Position numbers and translations under genes: made by a program. This document shows, piece after piece, positions 45,131-56,011 of a stretch of 64,000 nt of DNA. Origin of the DNA: Silene conica (taxonomy: Eukaryota > Streptophyta > Magnoliopsida > Caryophyllales > Caryophyllaceae); the NCBI GenBank assembly GCA_029255685.2, contig CM055320.2, forward strand, positions 7,798,614 through 7,862,613. Reading direction: 5' to 3'. Position 1 is the first letter of the stretch. Each line of letters begins with the position of its first letter. The notes beneath the pieces are model-generated. The model was not told the DNA's origin. It saw only the letters and a program-made list of their open reading frames with translations, and did no database searches.

Positions 45131-45449
45131 CTAGCTAGCATCAAAAAGGACACGCATACGGACACGACACGGGACACGGTATCCCATGAAATTTATGACA
45201 CGGAACGCGTCATTTAAATATAATAAAATATATTTTATGGTTATAAATAACGTATAATTTTATTTTTATCATGTATATGAAACTAAATCTAAACAAGTAA
45301 AGTTACAATTCAACCTTTATTATAACTAATTCTCACACCTAAACTAATCTTCCAATTGATCGTTTTTAAAATTTTATTTTTTCTCGTCTAAGCTATAATA
45401 TATTTAGCCATGCGGTGTCGGACTTAGGAGAAATGTCCGTGCTACCTAG
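45131..45449. mobile_element. hAT-like element rich in GGACACG
   Basis: Ends CTAGCTAGCATC and GTGCTACCTAG with CGGACACGACACGGG words, a reversed relative of 30972-31471. Flanks GCATAGAA and ACATAGAG share six of eight bases. Confidence 0.65.
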
Positions 45450-45600
45450 ACATAGAGTACCAGATAAGCTCAGTCACGGGGTTATCCTTATTAGCCAAGT
45501 CTCATTATCTAGGGAGATTCGAAACTAAGACCTCGCAATAAAATCTTTAGATGTTTTCAGAAAACTTACATCTCTACTAAACTAAAAACACTCTACTAAA

Positions 45601-45823
45601 ACCAAGTGGTGTTAGTCCAGTGGTAACTGAGTTAAACCTTAAAGCTTGCAGAAACTCAGGAGTTGAGAGGTCTCAGGTTCGATTACCAGCTGGGGCGTGG
45701 ACCACTTGGCCACTGCAGAGGGGGTGGCTTATATGGTCCATGTAGTGGTGCGGGAATGCATGGACCCGGGGGATCAAACCCCTCGTCATCACAAAAAAAA
45801 GAAAAAAAAAAAAAAGAAAAAAA
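45601..45823 (+). mobile_element. tRNA-derived SINE, full copy
   Basis: A box TTAGTCCAGTGG and B box CAGGTTCGATTACC, 3' A-rich tail, and a long target duplication beginning TCTCTACTAAACTAAAAACA (45571-45593 and 45824-45846). About 85-90 percent like the copy at 34688 by eye. Confidence 0.9.
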
Positions 45824-46077
45824 TCTCTACTAAACTAAAAACACTCGGTTAACTCGTTATACTTTTATCGTAGACATGTCAAAAGTCATTTTATGTTGGA
45901 ACTTATCTAAACGGAGAAAAGGCAAACATGATGATCAATTGATCATTGATGAACGAGACAAAAGATAAAGTTCAATTAGAACCAGGTGGAGGCGTCAGGC
46001 GTGGAGCCATGAGCCCATTAGTCCATGAATGCAATAAAAGAGGGATAGTGGGCTTATTCAAGAAACGTATAGTCTCT

Positions 46078-46769
46078 TATTCGTAATATGATAGGTATGA
46101 TAAGAAATGATGAAGGAGAGGAAAAAACCGAGGAGGAGGATATAGCGGCTGTTGCTAACCATTATTTTCAGAAGTTGTTCACTACATCGCACCCTACTGA
46201 TTTCGATGATGTGCTGGAGGGGCTGGAGCAGCGAGTTTCGGGGTGATGAACGAGGGGCTTCGAGAGGAGTATACGGAAGAAGAAGTGGTCGAGGCCTTGA
46301 ACCAGATGCATTCACTTAAAGCGTCGGGGCCGGATAGAATGAATGCCCTCTTTTTTCACACATACTGGAAGATTATTAGAAGGAGTGTTCTTACCACGGT
46401 GATGGCCATTTTAAGGGGGGAGCAGTCAGTGAGAGGACTAAACAAAACAAACATTGTACTTATCCCAAAAAAGAAAGCGCCAGATAAGATGCAGGATTAC
46501 CGGCCCATCAGTTTGTGTAATGTGGCATACAAAATTGTCTCAAAAGTCTTGGCTAATCGGATAAAACGTTTCCTTGGTGAGATTGTCTCAGTTAATCAAA
46601 GTGCGTTCACTCTGGGGGCGGCTAATCACGGATAATGTGTTGATCACGTTTGAAATGTTCCATTACATGAAATGCTCGAAGGCAAAGGAAGGATATATGG
46701 CCATTAAGCTAGATATGGCAAAAGCGTATGACAGAGTCGAATGGGTGTTTTTGGAAAGCTGTTTGACAA
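46078..46769 (+). pseudogene. LINE reverse transcriptase, N-terminal part
   Basis: [19 protein letters not shown], then a stop at 46223-46225, then [20 protein letters not shown] and [21 protein letters not shown] frame shift near 46600 changes QSAFTLG to the RLITDNVLI frame, followed by AIKLDMAKAYDRVEWVFLES. The CACTA element interrupts the next codons. Confidence 0.9.
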
Positions 46770-46793
46770 CACTACTACAAAAGTTGCTTACTA

Positions 46794-47052
46794 CTTCCTC
46801 CATTTTTATCCAAATACAAGATTTGCTTTTTGTACACTATTCACCAATCAACTTTCAATCTCATTTTTCTCTCAATACGTAAGAAAAAATATATTCATGT
46901 GGGGTCTTGTTTAATTCGTCTTTACGAGTACATTGATAATATATAACTTTTATAATTTTTACAAATACGTAGTTAAAGATATGAAGCACGCAAAACTTGC
47001 GTTGGCAAACGTGAATAAAGCAAATCTTGTATTTGGATAAAAATGGAGGAAG
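46794..47052. mobile_element. Stowaway MITE inside the CACTA end
   Basis: Long inverted ends CTTCCTCCATTTTTATCC and GGATAAAAATGGAGGAAG, with TA on both sides (46792-46793, 47053-47054). It sits 24 bp from the CACTA terminus. Confidence 0.88.
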
Positions 47053-47054
47053 TA

Positions 47055-47420
47055 CATAGGTTTTTTTGACTAATAGACATAGGTTTTTGAACCGATGTAG
47101 AGTTCAGTTATGTCCTTTAGTTTGTAATAGACATAGGTTGTACAACCGATGTGCATTACTGTAATGGACATCGGATGTTTCAAAAATCCTATGTCTATTG
47201 CTTATAATGGACAACGGACTTTCGTAAAATCCTATGTCTAATATGTAAAAATCCTATGTCCATTAATGTTATTTACATCAGTTTTTCCTTAAAAATAATC
47301 CTATGTCTATTGTTGATTTATACATCAGACTTTCGTTTAAATCTCATGTCTATTGTTGTTATGTACATCAGTTTTTTACTAAATCCCATGTCTATTATTG
47401 GGTAGTATACATCAGATTTT
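47055..47420. repeat. CACTA subterminal repeats, left
   Basis: At least ten copies of CCTATGTCTATT or GACATAGG-like 10-12-mers in both orientations. CACTA transposases bind this type of array. The matching right array is at 55755-55985. Confidence 0.75.
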
Positions 47421-48349
47421 TTACAACCTTTGTCCTTTAATGTGGTTTTGTTTAAAAAAAAATTGGAATCAAAATTCCTGTTGCCAATATAATGCCAAAA
47501 TCCGAGATTGTACGAAAACGGAGCCCTTTCATTACTAATTACGACAACAAAAGTCGTTCGTCGTCATACATTGTTTCAAGAACGAACCAAACAAAGTTCG
47601 TTCGTCATAATACGTACAATAATACATATACATACTGTTAGAGTGCAGAAGACGCCCAATGTTTACGAAATCAAACTACATACATTACTTAAAGCTACGG
47701 CTAGAGGTAAAGAAAATAGTTTGCCCACAAGTCCCGAACCTCATCAAGTTCTTCTTGTGAATATGGAGCTGTGTCTTGAAAAACCTGTCAATAGTGCACA
47801 TAACGGGTTGTTTATAATACATACGCACCACACTATTACACGAGATGAAATTCAAATTGGAGCACGTAGGATGTCGCATAATATTACCTCATCGATAGCT
47901 GACGTAGCAATAGAACGAGTGACGGTCTCCAGCATGTACCTCATGATGTAGTACCCGCACTCTGTATCGCCTGGTTGACGAGCACACTAAAACATGTTGA
48001 AAAATTAAAGCAAGTTACATTATTAGTTGCCAAATCTGAGTATTTCAGTGAACATTATTAGGCAATTATGGGTAATTTCAAAGGTATTTGACTAAAACAT
48101 GTGGAAAACTGAAACCAATAAATGATCAGGCCATTCTTACCTTGATTTTCAGCCATTGCGGGGGTTGAGTACTCTTTCTTGGCCCGGCATTGTAGCCGTA
48201 TACTCGTACAGCTCTATATTGTACAACAGAAATCAAACATAGACCATACATATACAAACAGATACTTACAAATGGTACATCAGTTTTTGCATTAGTACAT
48301 GCACAACATATACACATCATATAGACATCTGATCTAATCAGTTTCCGCA

Positions 48350-48830
48350 AAACGATAGGCAGACACAGGCAGACATACGAAGACATACGCGGCCAGACGC
48401 AGACATACACGGCCAGACGCAGACATACGCGACCAGACATACTCACACAGACTTAACTTGTACATCAGTTCCTGCATTTGTACAGGAACAGGCAGACGTA
48501 GACAGGCACAGGCAGACAGAGGAATAGGCAGACACAGGCAGGCACATGCAGGCACAGGCACAGGCAGACACAGGCAGACACAGGCAGGCATAGGCAGACA
48601 CAGGAAGAGGCAGACACATGCAGGAACAGGAACAGGCACAGGCAGACACAGGAATAGGCAGACGCAGACAAACAGACACACATAAACATACTCCAACAGG
48701 CATACACACATAAACATACTCCGACAGACATACACACATAAACATACACCGACACATACACAAACATACGCAGACATGCGTAGACAGATAGACATACACA
48801 CACAGACAGATACACTTAACTTGTAGCTTA
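48350..48830. repeat. CAGACACAGG microsatellite region
   Basis: Irregular repeats of CAGGCACAGGCAGACA and ACACATAAACATACTC lie in an intron of the Ulp1-like gene. Several open frames on both strands (cysteine/valine-rich one way, arginine/histidine-rich the other) are by-products of the repeat. Confidence 0.85.
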
Positions 48831-48877
48831 AAACAAAAAAAAATAGTAACAAATAAGTTTAACTTACGTGTTAATGA

Positions 48878-51800
48878 TGTTGGGAAATGTGTCCTCAACA
48901 ATAGTGCGATTAGGGGTGTGCAAAATCCGGTCCGGACCGGAAAAATAGACCGGACCGGACCGGAATCTATCGGACCGGAACCGGAATTAAAAAATCCGGT
49001 CCGGTCTTAGGTCCACCATATTTTAAGATTCCGGGTTCCGGTCCGGTCCGGTCCAGGACCGGTTTTTTCCGGTCCGGACCGGTTTGGACCGGATTTTATG
49101 TTTTTATATTTTTTTCCTCAAAAATATATTAAAATCCGGTCCAAACCGGTCTAACCGGTCCAAACCGGTCTAACCGGTCCATAATATTCAAATTCCGGTC
49201 CATAATTTTACCAATCCATAATTTTGTCGGTTCATAATATTCAAATTCCGGTCCAACCGGTCCGGTCCGGTCTTGGACCGGAATTTTACCGGTCCGGTTC
49301 CGGTCCGGATTTTTTATATTCCGGTCCGGTCCCGGTCCACCATTTTTGTCAATTCCGGTTCCGGTCCAAACCGGTTCCGGTCCGGTCCGGTCCGGTTTTG
49401 GACCGGTGCACAGCCCTAAGTGCGATCACATAATTAAATCTCATAACGAGAATGCGCAAGGGATGATACGATTTTATATTAGTCAACTGACCAACATTAA
49501 TCGGTAATGATTGGCTAGCTAGAGTTTGACATTACTGTCGTATGACGGTGGTGGTCAGTTGATCCCTTTAGGTCACACCTTTAGGACAATTCCCTTAATT
49601 GTTAAAGTGATCAAATGTATAATGATACGATTTGATCATATTCCTTAAACTCGTATATCGAGAAATTAGAGGTTAAATCTTAATGTAAGATTTATGTTTA
49701 AAATTGAAACGTGTCAATTGTTAAACATTAAACGATATTTTATAATATCGAAATTAGAATGAATTGGGTTATAATTATTACAAAAGTTGTAAATCGTGTT
49801 GACGATTATTATAAGTAACCATTTTACATTTACTAATTTCGAATTACTTGTCAACTTGATAAATGAGATTTATTAATTTATGAATAATATTTATTTGATA
49901 AATATGTATGATTAAATTAAAACAATTGTTATATTTTGACATATTGTATGTCACATAACTTGAAATTGTAAGGTTGATAAAATTGTAAAATAAGGTCCAT
50001 TTTACATGTGTATGTGCCGGTTTTATAAGGCTCATTTATGGGGTGTTTTATGTGGGTATTATTATGTTAATTACCCAACAAACATAATCATTAAGGTGAC
50101 CTTGGAACTAATACATATGGCCACCCTAATGACTTAGAAAAGGGTGAATGTCCCCCTTGTTCTTCCCCATGAACCCGACCACCCACAAAACCCTAGCCAC
50201 ACCTAAATAAATATTGTGGCATGCTCACAAATTCATTCTATTCCTAATGCTTGTATATTTTCTAAGAGTAAGAAAAATAACAAAATCCTCTAAATTATTA
50301 TTGTGAGATAATAATAATACTAATAATAAAAGTTATAATATTAGTATTTATATTCTAATTAGAGAGATTAGAATAAGTTTAAGGAGAAACCGGTTTTGTG
50401 CTAGCTTGTTCAAGATCTCAGTTGGTTAAGAGTTGTCTTGGTGCATCCAAAGGAGGTATTCTTATTTGGGTACTAGGAGGATCATCCTTGCCATACTTTC
50501 GGACCGTGTGTAAGGGTTCGAGAACTCTCTTATTTCCGCATTTTAGCATGCATAAGATCACTAACAATATGTTATTTAAAGGGTTAATTAAAAGATTGTG
50601 TTAGTATGACTAAAAGATTAGTTTATGAGTAACTAATAAACCTTACAATTGGTATCAGAGCAATAGGTTGTTTGCATGCTTTCCGTTTACGTTTTTACGG
50701 AGTTATAGTGATAACAAAATAAAATTTGAATTTCCGTTTAATATATGATATGCACGAAATAATTTAAGCATGATTACCTACTGTTTTCTAAAATGTTTTA
50801 GAATATTTGGAATATATTTTGCATGAATATTGACTTATGGTATATTAAATCTCGGATTTTATAGAATTTTAATGGTTAAAATCGTTTATTTTGGGAAAAA
50901 TAGCTAAAATCATCTTTTGGCCGAGATTTTTCAGTATGTTATCACATGTATTTTCTATAATATGAATATGAATTTTCGTAAATTATGGACTTATAAAACG
51001 TGTGATATGGATTTTAAGGGTTAAAATGCAATAAGATGAATAAAATTGGGTTTGTATAGTTATATTATGAATTTGACTATAAAAATTTATGAGGATGTCA
51101 CATGCAATATTTAAAATTTATGCTAAATTTTCCAGAAATTTATCTCAAATATTGCAATATTATAGATTTTTAATGTAAAAATCGGGTAATTAGTGACATA
51201 ATTTCGACTTTAATAGTTTAAGTTGGAATTTGGCCATAAACATTTAACACGATGTCATATATATTATTTCCAGCATGTATAAAATTTTCGAGAATTTTAT
51301 CTTTTTTTATGCTTGAGAAATAATTTTAAAGGTTAAAACCGTACGATATATGACGAAAATCGTTAAAATTTGCAATAGTTGTTAAAATGGCCGAAAAAAA
51401 TTTGACCCCATAATAGTAATATATGATATGTTCATCACTGAAATTTTCTTGGGATCCAAAAATTTTCTGATTTAATTTAATTTTAATTGTTGAAAAGTTG
51501 CATTTAAAATTAAAATAATAAGAGTCTTTAAATTAAAGTTTCGGCTCTTGGGCAGTGTGTAATTTATTTTTATGTCCATTTTGTGTTCTTAAAGTGTTTT
51601 GGAAAGTGTAAAATTTTTATTAGTATTTAATTTGCATTTATGAAGTTAATTATTGAATTTTCCGACTTAAAATGCTCGTTATACGTCTTATTTACGAAAT
51701 AATGTTAAAACCGTATAAATACTAATATTTTAAGATTCTGAAAATTTTAAGAACATTCTGGATTTTTCAAAATTTGAATTTTGAATTTTTCGAAATTTTA

Positions 51801-53509
51801 ATGACTCTTTTAGATTTTTATATTATTTTTCCCGTAAAACCGAGTAATACCGATCAATATTGAAATATATTAAGTTAAGTCATGTTCAAAGTTTGAGTAA
51901 GACTAAATTTTGAATCCTATGCGATTTAGGATGATTAACTTAAGGATGAAAACCGTTTCATATAATGCATAGTGTTGTTAACCGTTAAAACACGCGATTC
52001 CATAAACCGAGGTTTACGATAACTATTTAAATAAGTGTTTTAAATAGGACGATTTGGCTTAGGGTTTGCATGTTAATTCATATTTACATAAGCATTGCAT
52101 ATTTTATTATGAATGTCATGATTTATTTTACGTAATTTTGGGAATTATGTAATTTACTTAGTATGGCCTTAGTTTTAAATCGGTATTTCCCGTAATGTAA
52201 GGGGTTACCGATTCGGTTGTAATTTTGTGATCTCGTATCACCCAATTGTAATTTATTTCTATTTTATAATGTATAAAGTAGACTAGAAAAGTTGTAATAT
52301 TTGTAAACGAGAATGCGCAAGGGATGATACGATTTTATATTAGTCGACTGACCAACATTAATCGGTAATGATTGGCTAGCTAGAGTTTGACATTACTGTC
52401 GTATGACGGTGGTGGTCAGTTGATCCCTTTAGGTCACACCTTTAGGACAATTCCCTTAATTGTTAAAGTGATCAAATGTATAATGATACGATTTGATCAT
52501 ATTCCTTAAACTCGTATATCGAGAAATTAGAGGTTAAATCTTAATGTAAGATTTATGTTTAAAATTGAAACGTGTCAATTGTTAAACATTAAACGATATT
52601 TTATAATATCGAAATTAGAATGAATTGGGTTATAATTATTACAAAAGTTGTAAATCGTGTTGACGATTATTATAAGTGACCATTTTACATTTAGTAATTT
52701 CGAATTACTTGTCAACTTGATAAATGAGATTTATTAATTTATGAATAATATTTATTTGATAAATATGTATGATTAAATTAAAACAATTGTTATATTTTGA
52801 CATATTGTATGTCACATAACTTGAAATTGTAAGGTTGATAAAATTGTAAAATAAGGTCCATTTTACATGTGTATGTGCCGGTTTTATAAGGCTCATTTAT
52901 GGGGTGTTTTATGTGGGTATTATTATGTTAATTACCCAACAAACATAATCATTAAGGTGACCTTGGAACTAATACCTATGGCCACCCTAATGACTTAGAA
53001 AAGGGTGAATGTCCCCCTTGTTCTTCCCCATGAACCCGGCCACCCACAAAACCCTAGCCACACCTAAATAAATATTGTGGCATGCACACAAATTCATTCT
53101 ATTCATAATGCTTGTATATTTTCTAAGAGTAAGAAAAATAACAAAATCCTCTAAATTTATTATTGTGAGATAATAATAATACTAATAATAAAAGTTATAA
53201 TATTAGTATTTATATTCTAATTAGAGAGATTAGAATAAATTTAAGGAGAAACCGGTTTTGTGCTAGCTTGTTCAAGATCTCGGTTGATTAAGGGTTGTCT
53301 TGGTGCATCCAAAGGAGGTATTCTTATTTGGGTACTAGGAGGATCATCCTTGCCATACTTTCGGACCGTGTGTAAGGGTTCGAGAACTCTCTTATTTCCG
53401 CATTTTAGCATGCATAAGATCACTAAAAATATGTTATTTAAAGGGTTAATTAAAAGATTGTGTTAGTATGACTAAAAGATTAGTTTATGAGTAACTAATA
53501 AACCTTACA
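48878..53509 (+). mobile_element. Copia-type deletion derivative with two LTRs and no genes
   Basis: Flanked by AATGA (48873-48877 and 53510-53514). The 5' LTR (48878-50647, with a hAT MITE inside) starts TGTTGGGAAATG and ends CCTTACA, followed by the primer-binding site TGGTATCAGAGC at 50650. The inside (50648-52306) is only leader-type sequence with no gag or pol. The 3' LTR (52307-53509) lacks its first 60 or so bases, so the deletion ran from the leader into the LTR. The LTRs are almost identical by eye. Relatives are at 57611 and 62171. Confidence 0.9.
48911..49418. mobile_element. hAT MITE rich in GGACCGG, copy 2
   Basis: Perfect 8-bp duplication AGTGCGAT (48903-48910 and 49419-49426). 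Ends TAGGGGTGTGCA and TGCACAGCCCTA. Dense CCGGTCCGG words throughout. Same family as 32690-33226. It is inserted in the 5' LTR only; the 3' LTR has lost this part. Confidence 0.9.
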
Positions 53510-53922
53510 AATGAAAGGTCGCAACTTTGAAGGCACAGTATTTCCCGTTGAATCGAACCAATATATTTGATTACGCTCAACAATGTCAATTACAAGGAGC
53601 ATCCAGTGATCCCTGTAAACAAGTTGTTCACGCTAATAATAAAAAAAATCAAACTCTTGGCATATATTTTAATTTGAGTACTTACTTAGCATAATAGGGA
53701 GCGATGTAAATTTTGGCCTTCAAGTCTTTCATCCTTGTAGAAATATCCGTTGTTGCTTGCTGTGATTCATGGCCTAATAGTGAAGTCAGTTCCGGACAAA
53801 TGAAGCCTTACGTTTTGGTGTCACAGATGGTACTCAGATACCTGTTACAATAAACGTACAAGTATATATAAGCCGGATGTAAATCATGTCAATTACTTCA
53901 AACTAGGATCCGGATTCAATAC

Positions 53923-54990
53923 TCACCCAAGAAAAGTCTGAATGACTTGAAGGGAGAGCTTTCCCATGTTTAAAAGTGCTGTAATGTCGTCCTTTAAAAG
54001 GCGTACCTTTCGCTTCGATCCCAGGACATTCTCGGTCAAAAACACATCTGTTACCTGAGTACTGCCCATCACACTAACGACCCTGGACAGTAAGCGTCTT
54101 GAATCAACTTTTTGGTCCAAAAGTGTTTTCAAAGTATTGTTTGATCTGGCCACTGACTCATTTGTTTTAATGCTTCTACCACTTTCTACGTTGTCGTTAA
54201 TAGGACTCTCAATTGTCTTGCGCTTCTTGGTTTTCATGTTCGTGGCGGACTTTTCCCCTGTCTCTAACTCACGCTTTTTCTGAGGTTCCTGCATAAAAAA
54301 AGGTTCATCAGTTGGGTTTCTGCATAAAAAAATGTTCATCTTATTTGGAGTTTCATACCTCCGAGCAGCGCAAACTGATTAGATTTTTCGGCCAAACAAC
54401 AAATGAACCCGTTGCATCACCAACAGTAGCAAACTCATCTGTAGGTATAGGTAATGGTGTGTCATCCATACCTTCCATGATAACGTAAATGCATACTCTT
54501 AACGTATCTGCTGCGAGTGGTTGACCGTGACATACTGCAGCCTGAGTTGTAGTCTTGAATACCCGTCCAAGTGCCACCTTCTTCAAATCAGTATCTTGCA
54601 CAGCTAGCTCGCACTCTAAACCCTAACAAATAACAAAAAACCATACTCTAAATTACTACACATAGTAGGCAACATATCCTCCCCATGCCAAATCCATCTT
54701 GTATAACTTTTGTCAATACCATTACATAATAGGTGACTTTTCAATTCTACGGCATCAACAAACTCGTTATTCCCACATCTAACACATGGACAAAAAATTT
54801 GTTCCACATTCTCTGCACTATTAACAGCATGTTTAACAAATTTTTCCACCCCTGTCCTATATCTAGGATCCAAACGATCTACCAACATCCATTCATGATC
54901 CATTCCCAATCTCCGTTTATTTTTCTGCAATGGTTTATATGGTTGTAAACTTATTATTCTACAGTTGGGGACAATTAATTCAAAATCCAA
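53923..54990 (-). pseudogene. CACTA-encoded transposase-associated and DUF8039-like domains
   Basis: Three exon-like frames precede the Ulp1 part. 54990-54616 carries a transposase-associated domain: HEWMLVDRLDPRYRTGVEKF, IFCPCVRCGN, and HLLCNGIDKSYTRWIWHGE. 54601-54353 resembles DUF8039: CHGQPLAADTLRVCIYV and PTDEFATVGDATGSFVVWP. 54339-53923 is lysine-rich and then DDITALLNMGKLSLQVIQTF, the helix that usually comes just before plant Ulp1-like peptidase domains. Exon joints were not resolved. A complete gene would be a multi-domain protein of these parts plus Ulp1. Confidence 0.72.
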
Positions 54991-55754
54991 GCTCTATGCA
55001 ACTACATACTTAACATATCTACCATGCATAAGTTAACTATCCAGTAAACACCCAAACACCATAATCAACTATATACTCCAACAAAATCTGGGTATTTCAA
55101 ATTTTTACAAGATAATAATCACTGAAAAAAATAAACAATACGACAATTACTAACTAAACAAGATATTACCAAAACCCCAATTTATTAAGAAACCCTAAAT
55201 CGATCGGTTAAACCCAAAATTAGCAAACCACAAATGACGAACACGATATTAACAAACAATTCTAAGTTTTAAAGCAATAAACATGGATGCATACAGTCGA
55301 TTTAGGCCGTATTAGCAAAACCCCCAATAATTAACACAGTATTGATCGAAACCCCCAATTTTATCATCAAACCCTAAAAGATTCTTCAATATTATAGCTT
55401 CAGGACAAATAAAATTACAAATTTAAGTTAACTAATCAAAATTAATCCTAAAATTAAAACAATAACAACAAACATACCTAATAATGATGAAGACGGTGAT
55501 GTTTGATGTTGAAGAACGAAGGATAGATGCTGCTGGCCTGGTTAATGAACGAAACACGGATTTGTGATGAAGATGAGCACAGTATTGTGATGGAGAACGA
55601 AGAGGTTCACTGTGATGAAGATGGTGATGAAATGGTATCAATTTAGGGATAAGGGTTGAGAGGGTTTTGATATTCACTGATTGATGAAAAAATAAGAGTT
55701 TAGTTTTGATAATAACGCGCGAGTAAAAGTAGTAATAAGGTTTGAGTTGACTTA
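54991..55754. other. CACTA 5' region, no coding sequence recognised
   Basis: AT-rich sequence between the first exon and the right subterminal repeats. Probably promoter and leader of the element's gene. GATGAAGATGGTGATG-type repeats occur near 55555-55640. Confidence 0.45.
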
Positions 55755-55985
55755 AAATTTTTAAATACATAGACATGGGATTTATTGGAAATCCGATGTT
55801 AATAAACTACTAATGCACATAGGTTTTACTAAACAACCTATGTCTATTAGTACCATCACCAAAGGACATGAGTTGTCATAAACAACCGATGTAAATAGCT
55901 CCAGAAGGACATCAGATGTTTAAAAAAAACCGATGTCCATTATTAATACATCGGTTGTTTGAAAAATCCTATGTGCATTGACTGA
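55755..55985. repeat. CACTA subterminal repeats, right
   Basis: Repeats of CATAGGTTTT, ACATCGGTTGTTT and CCGATGTCCATT in both orientations, matching the left array. Confidence 0.75.
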
Positions 55986-56011
55986 TGTAGTAACGCACTT
56001 TTGTAGTAGTG

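Larger units (their letters stand above)
47888..53830 (-). pseudogene. Ulp1-like cysteine protease exons in the CACTA element
   Basis: Coding pieces of a C48 (Ulp1/SENP-type, SUMO-specific) peptidase read on the minus strand. GFICPELTSLLGHES and MKDLKAKIYIAPYY lie at 53800-53685. An exon from 53612 reads DHWMLLVIDIVERNQIYWF, with the catalytic His and Asp. It is interrupted at 53510 by the retroelement and finishes at 48877-48868 before GTAAG. A 73-nt exon at 48213-48141 reads AVRVYGYNAGPRKSTQPPQW. An exon at 47986-47888 reads CARQPGDTECGYYIMRYM with the catalytic Cys. Splice sites are consistent and all three catalytic residues are present. The retroelement insertion makes the gene non-functional here. 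Confidence 0.78.
46770..56011 (-). mobile_element. CACTA (En/Spm) transposon carrying a Ulp1-like gene
   Basis: Ends CACTACTACAAAAGTTGC and GCACTTTTGTAGTAGTG are the CACTA signature. Flanks CAA and TAA leave a decayed 3-bp duplication. Subterminal repeats of GACATAGGTT and CATCGGTTGTT words lie at 47055-47420 and 55755-55985. On the minus strand the genes read transposase-associated domain, DUF8039-like domain, linker helix, Ulp1 peptidase. No TNP2-type transposase is seen. It spans 9.24 kb, of which 4.6 kb is a nested retroelement and 0.26 kb a Stowaway MITE. Confidence 0.92.

Noticed and set aside
48334..48901. Open frames coding cysteine/valine-rich or arginine-rich proteins
   Set aside because: They are translations of the CAGACACAGG microsatellite in several frames and both strands, with no start context or neighbours supporting a gene.
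50398..53466. Two near-identical 68-codon frames at 50398-50604 and 53260-53466
   Set aside because: They are the same place in the two LTRs of one element, not genes.
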